Both the position numbers and the translations under genes were made by a program. Source: Caldilineaceae bacterium (GTDB taxonomy: Bacteria; Chloroflexota; Anaerolineae; Caldilineales; Caldilineaceae). Taken from it: a DNA stretch of 64,000 nt. Where the stretch lies: assembly GCA_014879855.1 (NCBI GenBank), contig JACSRH010000378.1, positions 1 to 64,000 of the forward strand, given 5' to 3'. Below are positions 47,068 through 54,439 of this stretch, piece by piece; the stretch's first letter is position 1; each line of letters begins with the position of its first letter. Under the pieces are notes generated by a model. The model made no database searches and was not told the origin of the DNA. It saw only the letters and a program-made list of their open reading frames with translations.

Positions 47068-48137
47068 GGCCACAGAAAACTCTCGCGATTGACAGCGCCG
47101 ATGACGCCGTTGACATTGTCCACCCAGACGTGCGATTCCTCGCTGCGTGTAAAAAAGTTGTACAGCCCATGCTGTTGGTTGTCGACCAGTGCGCCCTGTC
47201 GTCCCTGGATCAGCCGGATCACCAGTTGACGGAACGGTGAAAGGGTTGCCCGATTCGGATCGCTGCGATAGGCGTCCAGTCTGCCTGGTCCCACATCCTT
47301 GGCAAGCCAGTCGCCCCACACCTGATTGACGAGTGCATTGACCCGGTCGCCAGTATCGCCGCGCCGCAGGGCGTCTGCCATCGTACGCGTGGTGATGCCA
47401 AGATTGGGCAACTGAAACTCGTCGAGATGGTCGATCAATGCCTCAATCAACCGGTCGCGTTCGGCTGGATAGGTTGCCGGCGCCCAGGATTGTTGCGCAC
47501 GTTGGCGTAGGTTCGCCGCCAGGTCAGCATAGGGTGAGACGACAATGGGAGCGGTCGTCGGCGTATTTGTCCCAGTCGCAGTCGGTCTTGGCGTTGGCGT
47601 CGGCTGGGCAGTCAAAGTCGCTGCCACCGCCGTCCCCAGCAGCGCTCCCTGGGTGGCGGCGAAATTGGGCGTGGAGGTTGGCGTCGCCTGTGCCGTCAAT
47701 GTCGCTGCCACCGCCGTCTCCATGACGGCACGCTGCGTTGCCTCCCATTGGGGCGTTGGCGATGGTGTCACCTGTGCCGTCAAGGTGGCTGCAATCGCTG
47801 TCTCCAAGACGCTGGCCTGAACTGTGGCCGTGGCTCCATCGTCGGGCGTCGGCGTCGGACTGAGTGTTGAGGTCGCGGCAGGCGAGGGCATCACCGTCGG
47901 GGAAGGTGTGGCCATGTCCGGTTCTGCCATATCCGGCGTCACATCAGGTGGGCGAGCCGTCGGCGTTTCAGGGTTACCGCCCAACAGAACCGCGTCAATC
48001 GTCTGCCGCGCGGTGACCAGTGCGACATCCGGCGTGGACGTGGCGCGCGATTCGGGGGCGCTAAAGCATCCAGCAGTGAGCAACGTAGCTATTGCCAGCA
48101 CAACCGCTTTGTTTGGAGAGGAAAACCGCATGTCCAT
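47064..48137 (-). CDS. Lipoprotein with triple TLTAQPT stalk repeat
   Basis: 357 aa. Lipobox LTAGC (Cys24), box TPDVALVTARQTIDAVL, then three near-identical stalk units of about 28 residues of the form ETAVAATLTAQATPTSTPNFA (about 110-195). The C-terminal 150 residues are helical (RQRAQQSWAPATYPAERDRLIEALIDHLDEFQ) and not assigned. First lipoprotein after the 800-aa kinase gene (22 bp) and 4-bp overlapped by the propeller gene. Surface location is inferred from the lipobox. Confidence 0.75.
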   Translation of the reverse strand: MDMRFSSPNKAVVLAIATLLTAGCFSAPESRATSTPDVALVTARQTIDAVLLGGNPETPTARPPDVTPDMAEPDMATPSPTVMPSPAATSTLSPTPTPDDGATATVQASVLETAIAATLTAQVTPSPTPQWEATQRAVMETAVAATLTAQATPTSTPNFAATQGALLGTAVAATLTAQPTPTPRPTATGTNTPTTAPIVVSPYADLAANLRQRAQQSWAPATYPAERDRLIEALIDHLDEFQLPNLGITTRTMADALRRGDTGDRVNALVNQVWGDWLAKDVGPGRLDAYRSDPNRATLSPFRQLVIRLIQGRQGALVDNQQHGLYNFFTRSEESHVWVDNVNGVIGAVNRESFLWP

Positions 48138-48158
48138 GCTCTTTGTCTCTGCTATGCT

Positions 48159-50561
48159 CTACTCGATCCAGAGATCGAGCAACTCGGGTGCGAAACCATG
48201 CAATGTGCGTGTTTGCTTAGAGACGCGGATCGTGATCGCGCTCTCCTGGCCGGCAAAGCAGCCGAAGCGCGGCGCATCCACGGCCAGCCAGCCCACCAAC
48301 GAAACCACCTGCCCGTAGAGATAGCCGCGACCCGTGTTCTTGATGCGCAAAGTTACCTGCTGCGGGCCGTGCCACCACGGCATCATCCAGCGCGCGTCTG
48401 GCATGATTCCCAGGCCAAGCTGCCGTTCGACCTCGCGCCAGTTGGTGGTGAATGCTGGCGCTTCGGCGCCCAATGCCCGCAATGCCTGCTCCAACCCGGC
48501 ATTGATGTTACGATCGGCGCTGGCTTGCTGTACTTTGCTCAGCACCGTTGGCCATGATTCAACGGTGCGCCGGAGCCAACTGCTCTTGGTAGGCTCGCCC
48601 AGGTAGCGTGCGGCAGCAAAGAGTTCACCGCTGCCCAGCAACTGGATGGCTTGGAGCCAATGGCGGTCACACCAGTTGATCAGTTCTTTGACATCCTGGA
48701 TCGGCGTCGAGTCCACGCTGGGGTAAAAGGGCCCATCCATCGCGATGGTGACCTGCACGGTGGCGCCGCCTTCTGCGCCGGCATCCACGGTCAGTTCGCC
48801 GCTGTACCGCCCGCGCGTACTCACTTCCTGCAACCTGAGATGAAGCGGGACTGTCTGGCGACCGTGACTGGGTACGTTGACGGAGAAAGTTTGCGGTTGT
48901 AGCCAGGGCGCCGATGACTGAATCCCAGCGGTCAGGACGCCGATGCCATCGTTGGCGATATGAATCGAGCGCGCCGGCGTCTGGCCAAAATGCACCTCGC
49001 CAAAATCGACTTGCAGCGGCTGGACATTCAGCCGTGGCGCGGCCGTGACATTGACGGTGCAGAGCAGCGTGCTATCACCGCCATTGCTCTTGATCTGAAT
49101 CGGCGCCACATGCGACTTGCCGCTGCGGCTGCCCGCAAGCAGCGATGCATCGACGGTTACCTTGACCTGATGCGCCGTCCCGCCCGCTCCGCGGATCGAC
49201 TTGGGCTGCACCGAAATCCACGGCTCTGTGCACGCAAGCACCGCAGAGAGGTAGCCTTGACCCGTGTTCACAATCTGGAATGCCAGCTCGCCCGAAGCAC
49301 CTTGTTCCACTGTGAGGGCTGAAAGCTGACCAGGCTGCACAACGACCTGCGCTGGCTGCCGCTGCGGCGCAACTTGGCGCAGAAAGGCATCAAGTTGCAG
49401 ATTGGGATCTTGCGCGTGTTGGGTGCGTGCTACCTTTAAGGCGACAAGCCACTGTTGGCCCGGAGCGCCTTGCGCCTGAAGCCATTGGTCGATCTTGCTG
49501 GTCATCAATTGATTGACAACGTCAGCCCAGGCTTGATCGCATGCCTGAATCAGATCGTCGATGCGCTGGATCTGCATCCCAGCCAGAATCAGCGGCTGCG
49601 CCTGCAGTGGTGCGCCGCACTTGAGGCAGAAACGCGCCGTCGCCTGGTTGGCCGCGCCGCAGGCAGGACAAGCAACCGCCGCCGCGACCGGTTTTCCCTG
49701 CAAGGCGGCCAGCATATCCGTTGCGCTTTGATAGCGCCGTGAGACATCGATCTCCATCGCGCGCAGGATCACTTCTTCGACTCGCTGGCTGAGCTTTGGG
49801 TTAAGCTGGCGAGGCAGCAGCAGATGCTGCGTTCCGCTGATGCGCGCCGGCGCTTCGACCGGTGTCACCGCAGTCAGCAAGGCGTACATCGTCGCGCCGG
49901 TGGCGTAAACATCCGTGAAGCGATCGGTTTTGCCGGCCTGTGCGTACTGTTCCGGCGGGGCAAAGCCTGCGCTGGCCGCAGCCGCACCGCGCTGTGTCTT
50001 CGTGCCCGACCCGCCGATCTTGGCGATGCCGACATCGATGATCTTGATCTGTTTGTTGCCCGGCAGGAGCATGATGTTCGCCGGTTTGATGTCGCGATGG
50101 ATGATGCCGCGCTGGTGGGCGTGGTCAAGCGCTTCAAGCAACTGGGCGACCCATGCCGTCACCTCGTTCTCTGCAAACGGCCCTTGCCGCCGGTTGATTC
50201 GCTCTTCCAGCAAGTGTTCGAGCGTGTTGCCGGGCACGAACTCCATGACGGCGAAGGAGTAGTCCGGATCGGCTGGAGTGGTTGCGCCCGGCAGCCGTTC
50301 CGTGAACTCTTCATAGATTTTGGGGAAATGGGATGAGTTCGGCGCCAGCATCTTGAGTACGGCCAGCTCATGGCCGAACTGCATGACCGCCTCGGTCGTC
50401 GTTTCGGTGCACTGTTTGACGGCAAATTGCTGCCCCTGGCGATCACGCGCCAGATAGACGTAGCCAAAGCCGCCCCCACCGAGCAGACGGTCAATCGTAT
50501 AGCGGTTACGCAGCAACGAGGCGCCGGCCGGCAATGGAGACACACGGTTAGGTGTAGGCAT
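48159..50561 (-). CDS. Ser/Thr kinase with DVG motif, zinc ribbon and beta-sandwich repeats
   Basis: 800 aa. AGGAGG nine bases before the ATG. Kinase about 18-290: GGGGFGYVYLARD, Lys49, HRDIKPAN (155-162), and IIDVGIAK, where the DFG Phe is Val (176-178). Asp and Gly remain, so activity is likely kept. A zinc ribbon (CPACGAANQATARFCLKCG) lies near 300. The rest is a helical segment (about 335-400), two or three beta-sandwich repeats (NTGQGYLSAVLACTEPW, LQVDFGEVHFGQTP, SAPWLQPQTFSV), another helical segment and a last NTGRGYLYG repeat. No membrane helix, so cytoplasmic. It follows the PP2C gene by 21 bp, its obvious partner. Confidence 0.9.
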   Translation of the reverse strand: MPTPNRVSPLPAGASLLRNRYTIDRLLGGGGFGYVYLARDRQGQQFAVKQCTETTTEAVMQFGHELAVLKMLAPNSSHFPKIYEEFTERLPGATTPADPDYSFAVMEFVPGNTLEHLLEERINRRQGPFAENEVTAWVAQLLEALDHAHQRGIIHRDIKPANIMLLPGNKQIKIIDVGIAKIGGSGTKTQRGAAAASAGFAPPEQYAQAGKTDRFTDVYATGATMYALLTAVTPVEAPARISGTQHLLLPRQLNPKLSQRVEEVILRAMEIDVSRRYQSATDMLAALQGKPVAAAVACPACGAANQATARFCLKCGAPLQAQPLILAGMQIQRIDDLIQACDQAWADVVNQLMTSKIDQWLQAQGAPGQQWLVALKVARTQHAQDPNLQLDAFLRQVAPQRQPAQVVVQPGQLSALTVEQGASGELAFQIVNTGQGYLSAVLACTEPWISVQPKSIRGAGGTAHQVKVTVDASLLAGSRSGKSHVAPIQIKSNGGDSTLLCTVNVTAAPRLNVQPLQVDFGEVHFGQTPARSIHIANDGIGVLTAGIQSSAPWLQPQTFSVNVPSHGRQTVPLHLRLQEVSTRGRYSGELTVDAGAEGGATVQVTIAMDGPFYPSVDSTPIQDVKELINWCDRHWLQAIQLLGSGELFAAARYLGEPTKSSWLRRTVESWPTVLSKVQQASADRNINAGLEQALRALGAEAPAFTTNWREVERQLGLGIMPDARWMMPWWHGPQQVTLRIKNTGRGYLYGQVVSLVGWLAVDAPRFGCFAGQESAITIRVSKQTRTLHGFAPELLDLWIE

Positions 50562-50582
50562 CGATCCAACCCTCCTGCTTCA

Positions 50583-51479
50583 TCACGCGACAGCGCCGAT
50601 GTGGGCGAGCACCACGCTGATGTTGTCCTCGCCGCCAGCGCGATTGGCAGCGTCGATGAGCACGGCAGCCAGATCCGGCAAATCGCCATGCGCCAACAGA
50701 TGCCGGGCGATCTCCACATCCGGCAGCATATCCCACAGTCCATCGCTGCACAGCAACAGCGTGTCGCCTGCTTCCAGGCGATGCTCGGATAGATCAGCCT
50801 TAGCGGCAGCCGTGGTTCCGCCAAGGTAGCGGTACAACTGGTGTGCCGCCGGGTGGGCGCGGGCTTCGTCGGCAGCAAGCACACCGGCGGCGACCAGCGC
50901 GGCCGCACCCGAATGGTCATGGGTCAACTGGCGCAGTTGTGCCTGACGCCAGAGGTAAGCGCGGCTATCGCCGACGTGCGCCAGATAGAGCGTTCGCCCG
51001 ACGAGCACTGCCAGGATAAAGGTGCAGCCAGCATCGTCGAGCGCATCAATCGCAGCGGCGGCGTTGCGCACTGCCGCGTGTGCGACCTGCACCGTCTGTT
51101 CGAGCACCGGCATCAGCTCGCCGCCGTTGCTCTGGTCAACGCTGTCCGCCAGAGCCGATACTGCATCGAAAGGCTGCGACGCATCTGCACCCGCGGCTTC
51201 GTCTTCTTCCGGCAGGCGCAGGGTCGGGACCGGCTGGAGCTTGCTGAGCCACGGGCGCATTTCGGCGACTGCAGCCACAACCGCCGCGCGGCTGGCGATA
51301 TCGCCCCCGCGCTGACCGCCCATGCCGTCGGCGACTAGCAGCAGCGCCACCGGCTGGCCGAGAATACGCTCCACCAGACAACTATCCTCCTGCCGTGCGC
51401 GCACGCGTCCCTGGTCTTGCTGCGACGCAATCGTGATGTCGCCCGTCTCGATTGTTCCCAAGATAATGGTTTCGGCCAT
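50583..51479 (-). CDS. PP2C-type Ser/Thr phosphatase
   Basis: 298 aa, catalytic domain only. Motifs: VRARQEDSCL, LLVADGMGGQRGGDIASRAA, CTFILAVLVGRTLYLAHVGDSRAYL, LTHDHSG, LLLCSDGLWDML and GGEDNISVVLAHIG. All metal-coordinating Asp residues are present. GGAGGGG precedes the ATG. It lies at the head of the 26191-51479 transcription block, separated from upstream genes by the palindrome at 51552-51654, and 21 bp before a kinase gene. It should reverse phosphorylation by the kinases here and sits with Stp/PppA-like enzymes in length. Confidence 0.93.
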   Translation of the reverse strand: MAETIILGTIETGDITIASQQDQGRVRARQEDSCLVERILGQPVALLLVADGMGGQRGGDIASRAAVVAAVAEMRPWLSKLQPVPTLRLPEEDEAAGADASQPFDAVSALADSVDQSNGGELMPVLEQTVQVAHAAVRNAAAAIDALDDAGCTFILAVLVGRTLYLAHVGDSRAYLWRQAQLRQLTHDHSGAAALVAAGVLAADEARAHPAAHQLYRYLGGTTAAAKADLSEHRLEAGDTLLLCSDGLWDMLPDVEIARHLLAHGDLPDLAAVLIDAANRAGGEDNISVVLAHIGAVA

Positions 51480-51551
51480 TTTGCAGCCCCTCCTATCCAG
51501 CCATCGCTGTGGTTCAGCTTTGTTAAGAACCTATTGGAAAAACGCCCAGTT

Positions 51552-51654
51552 TGACGCAGAGGCGCCGGGGGGCGCAGAGCAAACGCAAAGCAAACAGCCC
51601 ACTACGTTTCCCGTTTTTCTCTGCGCATCTCTGCCTCTTTGCGCCTCTGCGTCA
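51552..51654. repeat. Palindrome with perfect 14-bp arms, TGACGCAGAGGCGC
   Basis: TGACGCAGAGGCGC at 51552-51565 pairs exactly with GCGCCTCTGCGTCA at 51641-51654. A second inner pair, GCGCAGAG (51572-51579) and CTCTGCGC (51619-51626), extends the stem. It fills the 190-bp gap between a FHA gene and the PP2C gene, both minus strand. Decayed relatives lie at 18-52 and 7591-7648. Confidence 0.9.
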
Positions 51655-51669
51655 GAGATACTACGTGGT

Positions 51670-52608
51670 TTACTTGACGACCTGGCTCATGGCATCGGTC
51701 GTGTAGTTGTAGATATGGCTGGCAAAAACCGTACCCTGGTCGACGCGCCCCCAGATCGCGATCAGGTCGCCTTCCTCAACAATCGTGCGGGCGTCGCCGA
51801 CAATTGTCACCGCCACATGCCGCCCTTTGTCCAGGTCATCCAGCCGCATCGTCGTCACCAGGATCTGGTTTTTGCCGACGGCAAACGGAATAAAGGCCAG
51901 CACCGGATTGATCAGCCCCAGGCCAACGGCTAACGCAGCTTTGCCCAGCTTGCCATCGCGCTCAACCGCGATCGGGCCGCGGATCGACAACACATACCCC
52001 TCCGCGTCAGGCGGCTTCGGCCAGGCATGGCGCATCGGAATGCTCTTGCCGGCGCCGGCAGAGGTCAGCGCCGATTGGGTTGCCCCGCTTGGGGTAATCG
52101 TCGTCGTCGCCGGCAACGCCGCGCCAGAAGCGGCAAGGCGCGGATGCGCCGGATCGTAGAGCACGTAATCCGCCGAGGCGCCAAAGCGGACGTGGTCCAT
52201 GTGGAAGATGGCTGCTATGGTTACCACTTGCTGATCGTTGACAAAGGTGCCGTTACGGCTCCCCAGATCCTTAACCGCCCAGCCTCCGGCTGCAGCCACG
52301 ACCGTCGCGTGGCGCCGCGAGACATCGTCGACATCTATGCATAGCTCACAAGCCGGTTCGCGCCCAACGATCATCTGGTCGGTCACGGCCACTTGTTGCC
52401 CGTTGATGTTGACCAGGCGAGCGGCTACAGTCGGCGCAGGTGGGGCTGGAACCGGCAGATTAGGTGATGGATTTGATGGTGGCAGTGTTCCAGGCTGATT
52501 GGGTAGCGGCGACAAAGCCCCAGCGCCAGCCAGATTGCGCGTGCCACACACCGAGCAGAATTTGGCGCCTGGCTTTAATGGACTGCCACACTGGTTGCAG
52601 ATTGCCAC
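51670..52608 (-). CDS. Zinc-ribbon FHA protein
   Basis: 312 aa from the GTG at 52608, one base after the upstream stop and six bases after GAGG. The longer open frame lacks family sequence. Zinc ribbon at 4-22 (CNQCGSPLKPGAKFCSVCG), Pro-rich linker, then a canonical FHA (about 60-150) with MIVGREPACELCIDVDDVSRRHATV and DLGSRNGTFVND. The C-terminal 110 residues (GPIAVERDGKLGKAALAVG, VTIVGDARTIVEEGDLIAIWG) are beta-rich with an OB-like look, and not assigned. Cytoplasmic phosphothreonine reader. It probably binds targets of the kinase at 54440. Confidence 0.85.
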   Translation of the reverse strand: MAICNQCGSPLKPGAKFCSVCGTRNLAGAGALSPLPNQPGTLPPSNPSPNLPVPAPPAPTVAARLVNINGQQVAVTDQMIVGREPACELCIDVDDVSRRHATVVAAAGGWAVKDLGSRNGTFVNDQQVVTIAAIFHMDHVRFGASADYVLYDPAHPRLAASGAALPATTTITPSGATQSALTSAGAGKSIPMRHAWPKPPDAEGYVLSIRGPIAVERDGKLGKAALAVGLGLINPVLAFIPFAVGKNQILVTTMRLDDLDKGRHVAVTIVGDARTIVEEGDLIAIWGRVDQGTVFASHIYNYTTDAMSQVVK

Positions 52609-52609
52609 G

Positions 52610-53857
52610 TCACGCCTCTTCGATCCGAAAGACACAGTCGCCAAGCTGCACCTGCCAGCCTGAACGCAGCAAGTTGGCGTCGCTAACTCGCCGCCCGTTA
52701 ACATAGACGCCATTGCGGCTGCCCTGATCGTAGACAACGAATCGCTCATTGTCGCGCTGAATCAGCGCATGGTGGCCGGAGATGGTCACGTCATCAATCA
52801 CGATCTCGTTATCCGCCTCGCGACCAATACGTGTCGTTGCACTTGCGATCACATATTGCCGCCCAGTGCGCACCTCGACCAACTTCAAGCCAGTAACGGC
52901 AACACGCGGTCGCGGCGAGGTCCCAGCATCAACCGCAGTCGGTACGCCGCTGAGCGCCGCTCTCGCTGCGGACTGGCGCACCTTTTGCCGGAAGATGCAG
53001 CGTGTACGCCCGATCATGAGCTGATCGTCATGCTGCAGTGTCTGATGCTGCACGGGCTGCCCGTTGATCGTCACTGCCGCGCCGGGCTGTACGTCAAGCA
53101 CAAAGACTTCCTGCTCCCAGCGCAGCAGCGCGTGCTTTGCTAAAATCTCGGCATCGCCAAAGATCGCCACGTCTGCCCGCTCTGCGCTGCCCACCGTGAG
53201 CAGCGGCTTGTCCAACAGAAACTCTTTGCCTTCCATGCGGCCAGAGATGACCTTGAGCAGCGCCGGCGCCAGCGACCGCTCGACTGCCGCAATCCAGAAG
53301 CCGATGCTGGCGCCCAGCACCGTCAACGCCACGCCGCGGCTGAGCCCTTCAAAACCGGTCAGCGTCACAATCACTGCGCCCACCAGGTCGAAGAGGAAGC
53401 CGCCCAGCGTGCCGCCGATCAATCCGCCCAGCGCGCCGTGTCGCAGCCCATTCCAGGAACGACGGATCACCCCGGTGCTGGCGCCGAGAATCACGCCAAA
53501 GACGCCCCACGCAATGGCCCGCCCGACAAAACAGAGCCATGCCAACGGCTGATAGACCAGCTCGCCAATGATCAGGCCGAGCACGCCGCCTACCAGCCCC
53601 GCCGCGCCCCCGATCAACGCGCCGCGGCGCGCCACGTGCCACGCGCGGTCGGCGACGCCTTCGGCGCCCCCCAATGCCGCTCCGATGAAAACCCCGACGA
53701 TCGCGCCAAAAAGCGCATCGACCGCCAGCAGCGTGCCAAAGGATTGCGTGCCATCCAGCAAGGGTGCAACGAACGGCTCAATCAGCAGTAGCCAGCCGAG
53801 CAAGCCGCCCAGCCCGCCGGCCAGCGCATTGCGGATATGGCGGTTTTGGATTAGCAC
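52610..53857 (-). CDS. Glycine-rich membrane protein with two FHA domains
   Basis: 415 aa from a GTG at 53857 that overlaps the upstream stop by 7 bp. The start is uncertain. Residues about 10-195 hold five or six Gly-rich hydrophobic helices of glycine-zipper type (GGLGGLLGW, GAIVGVFIGAALGGAEG, GGAAGLVGGVLGL, GGLIGGTLGGFLFD). A first FHA-like unit (about 220-300, TVGSAERADVAIFG, AKHALLRW) lacks the Arg and Ser for phosphothreonine. A second (about 330-415, TRIGREADNEIVIDD, ISGHHALI, QGSRNGVYVNG) has Arg and Asn, with Gly for the SxxH position. It probably anchors a phosphorylated partner at the membrane. Confidence 0.82.
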   Translation of the reverse strand: MLIQNRHIRNALAGGLGGLLGWLLLIEPFVAPLLDGTQSFGTLLAVDALFGAIVGVFIGAALGGAEGVADRAWHVARRGALIGGAAGLVGGVLGLIIGELVYQPLAWLCFVGRAIAWGVFGVILGASTGVIRRSWNGLRHGALGGLIGGTLGGFLFDLVGAVIVTLTGFEGLSRGVALTVLGASIGFWIAAVERSLAPALLKVISGRMEGKEFLLDKPLLTVGSAERADVAIFGDAEILAKHALLRWEQEVFVLDVQPGAAVTINGQPVQHQTLQHDDQLMIGRTRCIFRQKVRQSAARAALSGVPTAVDAGTSPRPRVAVTGLKLVEVRTGRQYVIASATTRIGREADNEIVIDDVTISGHHALIQRDNERFVVYDQGSRNGVYVNGRRVSDANLLRSGWQVQLGDCVFRIEEA

Positions 53858-54405
53858 TGGAAGTGCGTCACCAGCCGGCCAAAACGAATTTCGTCGCCCG
53901 CCTCGATCAGGAAATCCTGCTCCGGCTGCAGGCGCTGGCGATTGACGACCGTGTAGTTGGTGCTGTTGAGGTCGCGCACAAACCATTGCCCGCCCTGTTC
54001 ATGCAGCGCTGCGTGGCGCCGCGAGACGCCAGTCAGCATGTCGTGCGGTGTAAGGTCGACGTCGGGAAAGATGCCGTCGACGGGATCGGCGCGGCCAACG
54101 ATACTCTCTTTACCAGGCGCCAACGCAAACTCGGCGCCGCTCTCCTTGACCACCAGACGCGGGCCGGCTGGACCTGACGCAGAGGCCGGCGCCACAGGCG
54201 CGACGGGTGCAGGCTCGGCCGCGACCGCCGGTGGTGGTGTGGGAGTGGCAGGCGGCGGCGCAGTTTCCTCCACAATCACTGGTGGGTCTGGCGGCGCGAC
54301 AGGTGGGGCGACCGGCGGCGCTTGCAGCGCACGCAGGTCAGCGCCACAGTTGTCACAGAAAAGTTCGCCGGGGATGGTTTCGTTTCCACAGGTTGGGCAG
54401 TTCAT
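53851..54405 (-). CDS. Zinc-ribbon FHA protein
   Basis: 184 aa from the ATG at 54405 with AGGA seven bases upstream. Zinc ribbon at 3-23 (CPTCGNETIPGELFCDNCG), a long Pro/Ala/Val linker (about 30-80), then FHA (about 90-180) with SIVGRADPVDGIFPDVDLT, VSRRHAALHEQG and DLNSTNYTVVN. Arg, Ser and Asn for phosphothreonine binding are present. It lies 34 bp after the RDD-kinase gene and overlaps the next gene slightly. Likely direct reader of that kinase. Confidence 0.86.
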   Translation of the reverse strand: MNCPTCGNETIPGELFCDNCGADLRALQAPPVAPPVAPPDPPVIVEETAPPPATPTPPPAVAAEPAPVAPVAPASASGPAGPRLVVKESGAEFALAPGKESIVGRADPVDGIFPDVDLTPHDMLTGVSRRHAALHEQGGQWFVRDLNSTNYTVVNRQRLQPEQDFLIEAGDEIRFGRLVTHFQC

Positions 54406-54439
54406 GATTTTTCCTATCACTCAGCAGTAATTTGGCTTT

